From Sabellastarte sp. h YS-2021 (taxonomy: Eukaryota; Annelida; Polychaeta; Sabellida; Sabellidae), in the NCBI GenBank assembly GCA_964017235.1, contig OZ024933.1:61982255-62046254 (forward strand): 64,000 bases of DNA, in the 5' to 3' direction. A program made the position numbers and the translations under genes. Shown here in pieces: positions 11,397 to 22,831 of this stretch. The notes under the pieces are model-generated. The model worked only from the letters and a program-made list of their open reading frames with translations, searched no databases and was not told the origin of the DNA. Position 1 is the stretch's first letter. Each line of letters begins with the position of its first letter.

Positions 11397-12667
11397 TATC
11401 AGCTATACTGATGCATTGGTCGACCATTTTAACATCTATAGCATCCCTATCTGGGCCTATGAATTGAAAGTTCCCTGACTCCTGGAAAAGGAAACCCCTG
11501 GTCTTATTGGGTATGGAATGATCATAACTAGGGGAAGTCCCCGTGTTGTCATCTATGGCTAGGGCAAAATTACCTTGTATTTTCAAGGGCAAGCAATTAG
11601 CCCCACCCATATCAACTGTGTTAAGTCGGTCTTCAAAGTTAGTATTAACAGCATCAAATGTCTCTGGGTCAGCACTTTCCACACTAGTCTCAGCACAGTC
11701 CGATTGACTGATCATTTTGTCAATTATTGATACTATATACTGTTCATATGTAGCACCATGAAGGTCAAAATAATGACAATCTTGTTTAAAATTCTGATAC
11801 ACCCTATTCAGATCAGTATGACAACCTGCTTAAGGGGGGGGGGGGGGGTCATTAGTGTGACAAGCAATGTACATAAACCTCGAGTCAGTGATCTGAATGG
11901 GACCTGTAGGAATATTTGTACATGTATATATTTTGAAATTTTGTGTGTCGTTTGCTTGCTTCAGGAAGGCCCAGTTATAATAGTCGTGCTCTTGGCCAGA
12001 GATGAAAACAAGGTATAAAGAATTCGCACCAGAATAAAACTGGTACTGTGTGAAATCTATCCTACAGAGAGAAATACCTGCCCCATCCCCGTTGAAATTG
12101 ATATGGTGTGAAACAGTATTGGCCAAATTAGTGTTAACCCCAGGTCGCACTGATCTGAATGAACGACCGTCATGTCCCAGTTGTGATATTTCTTTGTTAG
12201 TATCAGTGTTAGTATCTTTTAACCCACCACCAAGGTTAGTGGACATCCGGTGGGCCTGTGGTGATGTGTCCTTCAGCCAGTCCCTCCATCCTGGGCAAGG
12301 GACAGCTTGCTGCAACATAACAGAATCAATATTTGAATCTGGATACACAGCAAAATTATCATACAATAAAGCATCAATGTACGCATTAAAGTTACACACA
12401 GTATTACTCTTGTGAAGTCTGTTACATACATTTACATTAACTTCACTCCTAGACTCAGAAGAGGTGAAACTGTTATTACTCTGGTTATTCAACATATCTG
12501 AACCTAACATAGAGTTAAATTTATTGTCAACCGACTTAAACTTTGTGTGATCAAGTTCATGATCTAAGATAGTTCTAGAGTCAGACACGCTGTTCAGATC
12601 ATACATCCCCCCCCATACAATTACAATGTTTCTTGGAATGACTTAGTTCTGGTTCAGGACCTGATCC

Positions 12668-12880
12668 CTACTTGTTACTATTCTTATCTTGTCCTTTCTG
12701 TTTGAACAGACACTTAGTTTCTGGATGAGTGTTGTTTCGTCCATGTTTTGCACAAAAAGCACAGTTATGCCTAAACTGCCCGTGATTTCCTTCATGAGAA
12801 CAATTCCCTTCGTTATAATAACAACAAACCTTCTTCTGACCTTGGTATTGACCTTGGCTTGTGACTTGACTATTTGCCAT
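12668..12880 (-). pseudogene. Gag zinc-binding (Cys/His) segment
   Basis: 70 codons containing CCYYNEGNCSHEGNHG and then a C-x2-C-x2-H cluster and HPETKC, a compact Cys/His array typical of the end of retroelement Gag proteins in this order. It lies between the gag-like ORF and the RT region on the same strand. Confidence 0.6.
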
Positions 12881-13217
12881 TGCGATTTGCGATGCGCTGA
12901 GCCTCTTAATGGCCTATTGGTTGCTATCAGCCCATGTGAGAAGGCCCTCTTCTATGTCATGCATTGAATGACTCCATGCATCACGGACTGCCTGCTAGGG
13001 TAGGGAAGTCGCATCCCTGAGGGCCAGAATGACCTGAAATAAAGCTTGCCTAAGTAGGGTTGGATCCTGAATCTGGTGGATATATGACACGTTTCTTCCC
13101 CTTAGACCCATGGTAGCCCTCGTTGGGCCAGCGATACTCGGGCAAAGCAGTGGTTGTGTCAGTAGTATTGTAACGCCCTGAACGTTTAGATGCCTGCTTA
13201 CCTTGCAGTACTTGGCT

Positions 13218-13859
13218 CTAAATCTGCACATCGTATGAGGCAAGCACACTGGATACCGCCTGGGACACCGTAGGATTCCGTCTAAGAACGTCAATCCCAG
13301 GTAAGATAGAGTCCCTGTCTGGGTTCCTCGACGACTGGGGAGCACCTGCAGTCCCCTGTAAAGTTAAGGGGTGGGATGTGGTATCTTGCACGTGGAACTG
13401 ACGGTTTGTGTCCGAGGGATGTATTACTTCAGGAGCAGAGTCCCTGAATCTGAGGGAATGACGATTCTGACGCCCTGTTGACACTCCTGGCAGCACGAAT
13501 GTGTTTGGTGGGTTATCATCGTGGGAGTGCAACCGTTGCCTAACAGGTGTGACATCAATTGAGTGGTTTCTCTCTATGGCTTGTACCCGTTCACCCAATG
13601 CTTTGGTTGAATCATCAATCCGTTTCAGATATGCTAATATAGTGTCATTGGATGTTTGTGAGGCAGGGCCAGAATCAGGGCCAGTGGATGACAACGAGGG
13701 AACAGTACTTACAGTTTCTTTTGCAGTATCTTGTATATATGAGCCATTGCTGTCCAAGACCCTCTTTGTCCGCCCTGTGTTGATTCTGGCCCTGGCTGAC
13801 GCCGTCACTTTTTTCCTAGCATTGGCTGCTGGTACTTTCTTTGTACTAGGCATGTCCAC
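13218..13859 (-). pseudogene. Gag-like ORF of the DIRS/Ngaro-type element
   Basis: 213 codons open from the ATG at 13859, starting with a Lys/Arg/Ala-rich head and passing through a Ser/Asp-rich low-complexity middle. After the stop at 13218 the same strand continues in the same style: around 13090-13130 a WPNEG block precedes the Cys/His cluster. Position ahead of RT and composition suggest Gag; sequence similarity is not strong enough to be sure. Confidence 0.55.
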
Positions 13860-13869
13860 CGTTGTATAT

Positions 13870-14970
13870 GAGTAAAATTAACTAAAATCAAATAAAATAT
13901 AAGTTTCGGAACAAAAATATTTCATGTTGCTACTCTGAATCCTGAATTCAAAATGGCCCTTGCCTCTTTCCATGAAGTCAGTGGGGCGTCAATTATATTT
14001 GATTGGCCCAGAATCAATCAACAGGAAAATTTTCCTGGCAACGAGGAACAGTGGGCCTAGAAATTTAAGGTAGGTACAACTGCCTTAGCAGGCCCCTAAA
14101 GTGGCCATGCCAAAAACATTGGCCACAAGTATAGAAGCATCATAAGTAAGAACTTGCCTGACACATCTAAAGTCACGGCGTCATATATACAACAACTTTT
14201 GCAGACACTCCAAACATATTTACAATATCCCCACCCCTGCTTTTAGGAGCCAAAGTTAGTAAAAAAGAGATAATGGTGGCGAGGCTTTAAGAAATAGATC
14301 AGACTTAAGTTTCTTTCTGAAGGGGGCACAAATCACCTGAGGCAATTAATTCGATACTTGGAGGTGCATCAAGAAGCCAAACTGCTATTTATAAATGGAT
14401 AAACAAAACTGTGGAACCACAAGAAATTTACCATAATTTTGACACTGCCTATTATCAGTACATCAAGGTGAGATATAGAAGTTACATGCAAGTTTATCAA
14501 AGAGAAAAAAATGTAGGCTGAGAGAAGCCTTTTATTTTACACAGGACAAGTCTAATCTATTAGTTAGTCAGTGGGTTAATATTATTCTGTCAGGTAACGT
14601 GTCATAAGTGACCTACTTACCTAGATAAGGTGAAACAAAACTAACTTATTTATTCCAAAATTTATTCCTCTATTTACAAAAATAATTCTTACAATATATA
14701 TGTGTTGATATACAGTACTCGCATAAATTAATTTCATAATTTCGTGGTTACTATGTGACAAACATAGTTTATTTTCACTTAAAAGCAAAGGTTCCCGGAT
14801 TTGTTGGACAGAAGAATACAACATAAAGGACATAAAATAACTAACATAGGTAGTTACATAGTATAAAGAATACTAAAATACAATAATAGAGTAACATTGT
14901 CAATATATACAGACATATTACACAACACCAAGCAACATGAAAGCTAGTAGGAGGTTACATACATAAAGTT
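13870..14970. other. Intergenic stretch beyond the DIRS/Ngaro 5' side
   Basis: The first part (13870-14250) may be the untranslated leader and terminal repeat of the retroelement, since it borders the gag-like start. The remainder is AT-rich without recognisable content. Confidence 0.35.
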
Positions 14971-14972
14971 TC

Positions 14973-15472
14973 TCTTACATCCCATCGTACGTGTATACAC
15001 ACGTAAGTGTGCTGCAAATATTTTTTTGAAAAATATGAACGTAGCCTTGTAGTGGGGTAGTAGAGATTTACACTTGCAAACAAGGTTTATTTTCCCAACA
15101 ACAGTGTCACTACTTGAACATCAAAGAACATACTGCTACTAGCTACAGTTCGTGGTTTATATACATGCAAGGTACACGTGAGTGTATCTTACAGCGCATG
15201 CAAATAATGTAAGTAAATGGGGAGAACCTACAACACTAGTAAGGAGAATGCACATGCCTAAGTCTCTCTTAAGTTACCCTCGAGATATGGATGTATTTGT
15301 AGCCATGCTGTGGACACGCAGGGAATAATTTGCATGCCAATTTTTATTGCGAGGTGTCTGCAACCTCAAAATTCTGTCATAAAATCGCAAGTGTAGCTTA
15401 AGTGTTCCTTGCAAATCAGCCAATTTTTCTCTGTAACCAGGACGTACGTGCATGTACGATCGGGTGTAAGAG
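14973..15472. mobile_element. Short inverted-repeat element (MITE), copy 1, uninterrupted
   Basis: 500 bp, bounded by CTCTTACATCCCATCGTACG on the left and, as reverse complement, CTCTTACACCCGATCGTACA on the right. The whole body aligns with the second copy at 28666-29421, for example ACTTGAACATCAAAGAACA and CAGGACGTACGTGCA. It has no coding capacity, so it is non-autonomous. The target-site duplication could not be read with certainty. Confidence 0.7.
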
Positions 15473-15768
15473 GGGATATTTGCTTATTTACACACAGTAA
15501 CCCCTTGATGGACTGAGAAGGTGTATCAAGCAACAACAAATACATGTGGACTGACAAATGGTTACAGATATGCCTCAAAATATTTAGGGTAACTAGTTCG
15601 AAGAAACTGGAAGACGTGAGACGCAGTGACTGAATGTATCATAAAGAAATGGATATTAAAAATAATTGCAAACCTTTTTACCTTTAACTGTTTCACATTT
15701 CTCATATCCATCATTTTATTGTCTCCAAACATGATTATGTGAGATAGATGGGATCAGGTTGAACTATT

Positions 15769-16160
15769 AAATGTTTTAATTTTTAATAACAATCAGAAAA
15801 ACACGTGGTATTCTATTATGACTTGCAGCTTGGTCAATATGAAGTGACCTCTAAACTGGACCAGGGCAGAATATCTCTACTGTACGGTAACGGTTAGAGT
15901 CATCAAGATTCAAAGACTTTAAAGTTCAAAGTTTTAATGCACAAGAAAAAAGATCTCATTTTTAATAACATTTTTAATAACAATCAGAAAAACACGTGGT
16001 ATTCTATTATGACTTGCAGCTTGGTCAATATGAAGTGACCGCTAAACTGGACCAGGGCAGAATATCTCTACTGTACGGCAACGGTTAGAGTCATCAAGAT
16101 TCAAAGACTTTAAAGTTCAAAGTTTTAATGCACAAGAAAAAAGATCTCATTTTTAACTTT
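15769..16160. repeat. 191-bp tandem duplication
   Basis: Two head-to-tail copies offset by exactly 191 bases (for example ACACGTGGTATTCTATTATG at 15801 and 15992), with only a few substitutions. The unit resembles the flanks of the inverted-repeat element at 48672-50611, so it is a paralogous intergenic segment duplicated again locally. Confidence 0.85.
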
Positions 16161-16164
16161 GGCA

Positions 16165-17250
16165 TGTTTGATTAACATCAGTCCTATATACGGTGTATAT
16201 ATACCATATACCATTTCCATTCCTGCCTTTACCATTTATATGTAACATTGAATAGTTGACAAGTGTTTTGTGAACATTGGAATTGGTGGATACAATACAG
16301 ACCTGCTATAAAGGTATGTGCTTTTATATATGTTCATGTATTATATAAATCATCAGGGTAAAACATGGGTTTTTGTTTTAAAACAACAAATGTCTCTCAG
16401 TAACTTCTATAAGGTTTTCATTACTGCATCTAATATATAAATAATGGTAAAGTGGCGCTCCGTTATGCAAAAAGTAATGGGCAGTTGCCACAATGGCAGG
16501 GTCTCCCATCTGGGTTTTATAACGAAATAATTTTAGATTTATGTGTGCACTCTTTAATTATATTTGTAGGGGAGGGCGTTAGTCAGTACCATATGAATGA
16601 AATATTTCTGGTTGTTTTGATGCTATGTGGTGTCTGAAATTCTTGGCTAGATACAAACTGATGACCAAGCCAATTTGCTTGAGATATTAGCTCAATTTTT
16701 ATGATGAAATATCTGCTCTAATGTCTGAAGAAATGGACTTATTTACTTGCTCAAAATTGGCATACTTAGAAAATTTACAAGATTAAAGTTGATTAAGATG
16801 TTATGACTTGGTTCTGTACCTATATTACACTATTTTATTCATATGTATTTATTCATTGAAAATTAGCAACACAGAATAATGAATGTAATTTAATATTATT
16901 GACGGGCTTCTTGTTTCACAAAATTTTATGATCACACACAGGTACAAAAGATCGGAGGTGCTATGTGTAAATCAGTCATAATCAAAAATATGTGAAATTT
17001 TATATTCAAATAAAGCCTTTTAACTAAAAACAACACACATGTATTTTGTTTTTGTCGTTAAACTATGACATTGCATTGACGATCCCCGACTGTTATATAA
17101 TACATAAAAACTCCACCAAGAAAGGTGATCACACACAAAGGTTGCCAGTAAACTAAACCTTTCCATCCAGATTAAACTCATTACTTCTTGTTCACTCAGT
17201 CCCCCCACCCCCACCCCCCACACACACACTGAGGGAAGATATTGCGTCTG
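16165..17250. repeat. Intergenic segment paralogous to 50.6-51.6 kb
   Basis: No gene seen. Several stretches match the DNA downstream of gene 2: ACAGACCTGCTATAAAGG versus ACAGACGCGCTGTAAAGG, TGTCTGAAGAAATG versus CGTCTGAAGAAATG, and TTATTGACGGGCTTC versus TTATTGACGAGGCTTC. This supports duplication of large segments. Confidence 0.6.
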
Positions 17251-17589
17251 CAAAGGAGTAGATTTGATTAGATTAGGTTAGGTTACATTAGATTCAATCT
17301 CTTGACCTCGATCCTTGCTACTTTGGACCAGTGAGCATATGCCTCTGTAACATCCTGACCCCAGGAACAGAGTCTTATTTCTATATTTGGGACTAAGGCA
17401 GGGCTCGGCTCAACCAAGCTCCTCCCCTACTGAGTTTAACTGCCAATTGTGGATTATTTCTAAATTGCTATGGTTGAACAGACCATAACAGTTCCTCCAC
17501 TGCAAATACTATAACCTGCAGGTATTCTAAACACTATTTACTAACCTATTTTGACCCTCGTTGGATATTGCTACTTATCAGGTGCTTTT

Positions 17590-17915
17590 AAAAATCTGAT
17601 CTCTCTAATCTAATCTACTGCTTTGCAGGCGCCTTTTCTTCCCCACTCAGGGGAACTCAGTGTGCTATTGCAGCAAATATGTTTGTTATAAGGATAGTCG
17701 AGGGGAAGTCAATGTAAGCAATAGAGGGTTAAGGGTGCTAACCAATGGGAAGGAGACTAGGTGGGGAAACTGGTGCTAAACAGGTGAGTTTTCAGGAAGG
17801 ATGTGGCAGAGGGACTATTTCTTATTTAGAAGGGGAAAGATTTACAAAGAAGAGGGACATAGTGACTAAAGGAATTCGAGAAGTCTTTGTTTGATTTGTG
17901 AACTGTGCAAAAATG
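17590..17915 (-). mobile_element. LINE 3' end fragment (same family as 45.1-45.8 kb)
   Basis: Read in reverse complement, this carries the 3' terminal features of the plus-strand fragment at 45.1-45.8 kb. These are the CACCTGTTTA region, AGTCTCCTTCCC, GAGTTCC and a terminal AGATTAGATTA run. The coding remainder has stops. A further ATTAGATTAGGTTAGG run sits at 17260-17285. Confidence 0.6.
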
Positions 17916-18352
17916 TGATCAGACAAAAAAAAATTTCCCACATACTTCTACTAAAATGCACAATAAAGTATTCCCAAAAGCTTGTTTTCTGACTCAACTT
18001 GCATCACAAATATTATACAGTTTTAATTCTGATCTTGACTCCAGACTCATCCTTTCGGGTTACCACAAAGGCCTTAACCAATGCTGAAAAGCCAATTTTG
18101 AGGCTGTCAGTCCATTACTACTAGGCCACTATGTGTACCTGGGGGAGTGGTTACTATTTGCTCTTGTGTTTCTAAAGTAATTGAAAATGTTTCCATGCAT
18201 TTAATCTCATATCTTTTATAATACAGGTGAACTATGTTTGATTGGCTAAAAGGCTATACAAGTCACCAGCTCCACTAAAATGTCTCGCTTTTTTGGGGGG
18301 ACAGGCATGAACAAGTTGAGTTTCAAATGGGAATGCATTCGGTGTATTAGGA

Positions 18353-18520
18353 TTGTTAGGTCATATCACAACAGGTAGTTTATGGACGGAGGAAACCAGC
18401 ACATATAGTTGGTCAAGGATCTGTACTGTAAACTCCTGACCATCGGTAAGCAACTACCAACTTTCCAACAGAGGGTCTGGAGTGTGAACCACAAACTTCA
18501 CAGGTGGGATGTGTTACTAC
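18353..18520 (-). mobile_element. Degenerate tRNA-derived SINE (family A)
   Basis: It matches the body of the SINE at 29019-29259: TCATATCAC, GGTAGTT, GGAAACCAGCACATA, CTGTACTGTAAACT and GCAACTACCA. It abuts the left end of the FoldBack-like element, which seems to have inserted at or near its tRNA-like head. Confidence 0.6.
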
Positions 18521-18571
18521 GAAAGTACGAAAGAGTATTAGCGCCACCAGTGGTCTTGTTTTGTTGGAAGT

Positions 18572-19237
18572 AGAGAGTTTAAAATACCCGTACACGTGAT
18601 GACCTGTACGCCAAAACTACAAGTACAGGTACACGTTCCAGTTGAGGGGCTTTTCGGTTAAAATACACGTTTGGTGTTGATGAGAGTGAAGGGACTAACT
18701 ATTCACTTTTTCATATTTATAATTTTATTGTTAATTCACAAATGACCAAAACACTGCACTTTCACATTTATCACCTTAAAAAGTAAAACACATATGGTAA
18801 GAAAAACCACAGCATAAATGTCAACACTAACATACAGTTTCATCAAACATGCAAAACACATGAAAACTCTTCCATGCTCACACCCTTACCAATATTAAAT
18901 AGTTCGCACCTTCATGGGCCATAGTTTTATACAGAAATACCAAGGTTTTACAAGATTTTTTAAACAAAACTTTTTACCAGGAAAGGTTGTCCTGATTTAA
19001 TTTTTTATATAAATAAGGTTTAAAAGCATATTAAGCTCCCACTTTTCTGCAATATTCATGTATATAGTCTGTTATAAAAGCTAGAAAACCAGTTTTACTT
19101 TATCAGTTTTGATGAACTTCAAAACACCTCCTTCACGTTGTAAAACTTCAAGCTAGAAGTTTTACCTGTGAGCTGATGACGTCATTATTACACTTTGCAG
19201 TACCAGTCACAACAGGAACGGGTATTTTAAACTCTCT
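18572..19237. mobile_element. Nested inverted-repeat insertion with AGT duplication
   Basis: 666 bp, starting AGAGAGTTTAAAATACCCGT and ending with its exact 20-base reverse complement (19218-19237). AGT stands on both sides (18569-18571 and 19238-19240). Removing it restores an alignment between the two arms of the host element, which gives an internal empty-site control. There is no open frame of note inside, so it is non-autonomous. Confidence 0.72.
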
Positions 19238-19261
19238 AGTATATGCATTGGCGACTTACAA

Positions 19262-19436
19262 TATAAATGATATTTCCGCCACCACACATGATATTTTCAC
19301 CAACGCAGATGATTTTTTCACCACTTCTTGTACATAAAAAAATCGCCACCACAGACAACATTTTACCCAACGCAGATGAAAATATAGCCAACACACATGA
19401 TATTTTCGCCAACGCAGACAAAAATGCTGCAAGTTA
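19262..19436 (-). repeat. Left-arm 21-bp minisatellite of the FoldBack-like element
   Basis: About eight degenerate units of the type GATATTTTCGCCAACGCAGA, in the orientation opposite to the large array at 20146-21620. Confidence 0.7.
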
Positions 19437-19489
19437 TTACAAATAAAATGTTTACTGTACATAGAATAGTCTGCACTTAGATCAATACA

Positions 19490-19575
19490 GTTAGCAATCT
19501 AATCTAATGTGGACTTTAATAGTGCTTAATCTCCATTAGTTGACAGACTCTGAGGCACAACTTAACATAAAACAA
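19490..19575 (-). mobile_element. CR1/L2-like LINE 3' tail
   Basis: The stretch with TAATAGTGCTTAATCTCCA and AGACTCTGAGGCACAA corresponds to TATAGCGCTTAATCTCCA and GGACTCTAGGGCACAA at the 3' end of the LINE at 23.4 kb. It is a short tail-only copy in the centre of the FoldBack-like element. Confidence 0.6.
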
Positions 19576-20145
19576 AGTAATTAATATTAATCCAGTGACA
19601 TAGCCAGGTCATACCAATGAGAAGTTTAAGAAATATGTTTACAAGTTTAAGGTGACCATAACAAAAGTTAAGGTCCAGTTCATAATTCAATAATCTTATA
19701 CACCAATTTAATGTGATCTATATACACCAATGGCGCCTCAACACAGTTAATTTGTTGGATAATATAATATATATAAGATATAAAAATTCTCTATGATTAA
19801 CATACACACAGACTTAACATATTTCTAGTTACCATTAAAAATAAAACACACATAAAACCTGGGCTTGGGAGGGTGGGAAAGGGTAACATGTCCTACCCCT
19901 TGCAAAGCAAATCTCAAAATGCTCATAATTCAAGGTCAGAGTTCTGCTTCACTAGGCAGTAACCTATCATTCTAGGCTGGACTCAAGTAGCTCTTAGTAA
20001 TGGGTATTCCTCAGGGAATTCCTGGCATTCAAACCACTTAAACCTCTTTCACACTGCCCCATTAAAGAATTGCAGGACTGACAGACATGTTGCATGTACA
20101 CCACTAATGAAAATGTGTGCAAGTTACTTTATAGAATGAACCAGT

Positions 20146-21620
20146 TTTCATTTGTGTTGGCTAAAGTATCATCAATGTTGGCTAAATTTCCATCTGTGTT
20201 GGCTAAAATATTAATCTGTCTGGGCTAAAGTTTTCATTTGTGTTGGTTAAAATATAATCTGTGTTGGATAAAGTGTTGTCTGTGGTGGTGAATTTTTCAT
20301 CTGTAAGTGTTGGTGAAAATATCATCTGTGTTGGCTAAATTTCCATCTGTGTTGGCTACATTTTTATCTGTGTTTACTAAAGTATCATCTGTGTTGGCTA
20401 AAATCTTGTCTGTGGTGGCGAATTTTTCATCTGTAAGTGTTGGTAAAATATCATCAGTGTTGGCTATATTTTCATCTGTGTTGGTGAAAATACCATCTGC
20501 GTTGGCTATATTTTCATCTGTATTGGCTAAAATGTTATCTGCATTGGCTATATATTCCTATGTGTTGGCCAAATTTTCATCTGTGTTGGCTAAGTTTTCA
20601 TCTGTAAGTGTTGGTAAAATATCATCAGTGTTGGCTATATTTTCATCTGTGTTGGTGTAAATACCATCTGTGTTGGCTATGTTTTCATCTGTATTGGCTA
20701 AAATGTTATCTGCATTGGCTATATATCCCTGTGTGTTGGCCAAATTTTCATCTGTGTTGGCTAAGTTTTCATCTGTAAGTGTTGGTAAAATATCATCAGT
20801 GTTGGCTATATTTTCATCTGTGTTGGTGAAAATACCATCTGTGTTGGCTATGTTTTCATCTGTATTGGCTAAAATGTTATCTGCATTGGCTATATATTCC
20901 TGTGTGTTGGCCAAATTTTCATCTGTGTTGGCTAAGTTTTCATCTGTAAGTGTTGGTAAAATATCATCAGTGTTGGCTATATTTTCATCTGTGTTGGTGA
21001 AAATACCATCTGTGTTGGCTATGTTTTCATCTGTATTGGCTAAAATCTTATCTGCATTGGCTATATATTCCTGTGTGTTGGCCAAATTTTCATCTGTGTT
21101 GGCTAAGTTTTCATCTGTAAGTGTTGGTAAAATATCATCAGTGTTGGCTATATTTTCATCTGTGTTGGTGAAAATACCATCTGTGTTGGCTATGTTTTCA
21201 TCTGTATTGGCTAAAATCTTATCTGCATTGGCTATATATTCCTGTGTGTTGGCCAAATTTTCATCTGTGTTGGCTAAGTTTTCATCTGTAAGTGTTGGTA
21301 AAATATCATCAGTGTTGGCTATATTTTCATCTGTGTTGGTGAAAATACCATCTGTGTTGGCTATGTTTTCATCTGTATTGGCCAAAATGTTATCTGCATT
21401 GGCTATATATTCCTATGTGTTGGCCAAATTTTTATCTGTGTTGGCTAAGTTTTCATCTGTGTTGGCTAAAATATCATCTGCGTTGGCGAATTTTTCATCT
21501 GTGTTTGCGAATTTTCCATCTGTGTTGGCTACAATATCATGTGTTGGTGAATTTTTTATCTGTGTTGGCATAAATATAAAATGTATTGGAGAAGTTCTCA
21601 TCTGTGTTGGTGGGAAATTA
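20146..21620 (+). repeat. Right-arm minisatellite: 21-bp units in a 171-bp higher-order repeat
   Basis: The basic unit is TTTTCATCTGTGTTGGCTAAA-like. From 20431 the block CTGTAAGTGTTGG recurs at 20602, 20773, 20944, 21115 and 21286, exactly 171 bases apart each time. Each 171-bp block holds seven 21-bp units and one 24-bp unit. Because 21, 24 and 171 are multiples of three, the array is open on both strands over most of its length. It encodes heptads such as ENLANTD (minus) or VLAKFSS (plus). These frames are by-products of the repeat. Units left of 20431 are more divergent. Confidence 0.92.
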
Positions 21621-21699
21621 TGATTTTGTAAATCGCCAACCCAGATATTTCCAATCAAAAACAAGACCACTGGTGGCACTAATACTCTTTCGTATTGAT

Positions 21700-22830
21700 C
21701 CCTGTATTAACCAGGGGTGGTGTGGGGAACCCATATAAATATTTTTTGTTGGGAAAAAATAAGTTAGCTCCACTTTTACTGGAGAGTAATAAAGGTAGGT
21801 CGTAGTAGGATTACTAGTAACACCCTAATGAGTAGCTGTAAGAACTTAATAATTTTGCTTAAATGCCTTGAAGCCAAATATATCGGCTGTGATTACTTAG
21901 AACAGATAAGCACACTGGCAAAGGTTTCAAACCCTTTGAAAATGGGATGAACATCTAAGATGATTGTGATTACGTGCAATGTTTATTCAAAAGGGGTATT
22001 CGACTGGCCAAGTTTAGATCACTTTTTTGCTTAAGTTTTTATTCAGTGTTTTCTATTCAATACATACTTCTATATTTTGCATGAAGTTTAAATGGTGACA
22101 CATTTTTTTGCTGTGAACATTTTGTTGGGGGATTTAATTGTGAAGATTTTGTTGAAAACATTCCACATGATGTGTGCCAAGAAGTGCAGGAAATGTAAAG
22201 CCCAAGTAAATACACAAAAAGTCTATCTATATTTGTACATGATGAATTTGTGATATATCTGTTACATTCTGTTTTGAGACTTATGTGAATTGATATTCTC
22301 GTCATGAGATGGAAAGTAATTGCTTCAAAACACAGGCAACAGACAAATAGGGGTATCTTTAATGTTTTGTCATGAACATAATTGCTGAGTAGGCAGTAAA
22401 CACACAAAACACTGTGAAACCCAATGTGCGCATCCTAAATATGCAGAATTTTCTGTTGATTACCCAAAATTTGTTTAAATGTAGAAGCCCGTTCACACGG
22501 TGTACATAAGGTTGTGATTCTGTCATTTTTCGGTGTAATACGGTGACAAAAGGTGAATTAAGGTATTGGTCATTTTTCGTGCAATTGTCTCTTAGTGACC
22601 AACGTTTGTAGTACTATCACCCCACTGTTATTCATTATGAAAAACCGTGTCCTATCAGGTGACTGTCCACAGGATGTACCACTGGTAGTGTCAATGGGGC
22701 ATAAGAGGTAAATGCAGCAATCTCCTTCTCAGGCATACTGTGTTTTATTTACTGAGAGTGATACTTGATTTTACCTACTTTAATAGAAGACACAGATGTG
22801 GTTTTGGCTAACATTTATGCTCCTACAAAT
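21700..22830. repeat. Intergenic segment paralogous to 55.2-55.9 kb
   Basis: No gene seen. Shared pieces with the gene 2-gene 3 interval include CATTCAAAAGG-type and CACATTTTTT.GCTGTG stretches, GTCATGAACATAA.TGCTGAG and TAGGCAGTAA. It is collinear with the duplication and without coding signal. Confidence 0.6.
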
Positions 22831-22831
22831 T

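Larger units (their letters stand above)
8880..13860 (-). mobile_element. DIRS/Ngaro-type tyrosine-recombinase retrotransposon
   Basis: Minus-strand order is gag-like ORF, Cys/His cluster, RT, RNase H, tyrosine recombinase, the layout of the DIRS order. These elements integrate through a circular DNA and a tyrosine recombinase instead of an integrase and so lack target-site duplications. About 5 kb fits a near full-length copy. Frames are broken at several points: RT to YIDD near 10710, between RH and recombinase, and at the recombinase HxxR block near 8965. A G run at 11835-11848 also falls inside. The split direct or inverted terminal repeats expected of DIRS/Ngaro were not resolved, so the ends are approximate. 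It is unlikely to be autonomous. Confidence 0.82.
18526..21694. mobile_element. FoldBack-like inverted-repeat element with minisatellite arms
   Basis: The outer ends are inverted: TACGAAAGAGTATTAGCGCC at 18526 and the reverse complement of TACGAAAGAGTATTAGTGCC ending at 21694, continuing through CACCAGTGGTCTTGTTTT. Once a nested insertion (18572-19237) is skipped, the left arm goes on into the same sequence as the right arm (TTGGCGACTTACAA versus TTGGCGATTTACAA). It then enters 21-bp tandem repeats oriented opposite to those of the right arm. Long inverted repeats built from short tandem repeats are the defining architecture of Drosophila FB elements. The arms are very unequal, about 0.25 kb and 1.5 kb. 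Both ends abut TA. The roughly 0.7-kb centre has no transposase. Confidence 0.75.

Noticed and set aside
11830..12606. 258-codon minus-strand ORF between the Gag zinc segment and RT
   Set aside because: Not rejected as transposon sequence, but not called as a separate gene: no recognisable domain, and its end runs into a G/C homopolymer. Probably a spacer or Gag-Pol linker of the DIRS/Ngaro-type element.
20146..21620. A CRISPR-like repeat array
   Set aside because: The units are contiguous, with no unique spacers, in a eukaryotic context.
20670..21623. A 317-codon plus-strand ORF and a 275-codon minus-strand ORF over the same DNA
   Set aside because: Both are products of a tandem repeat whose period is a multiple of three; no splice context, start context or domain.
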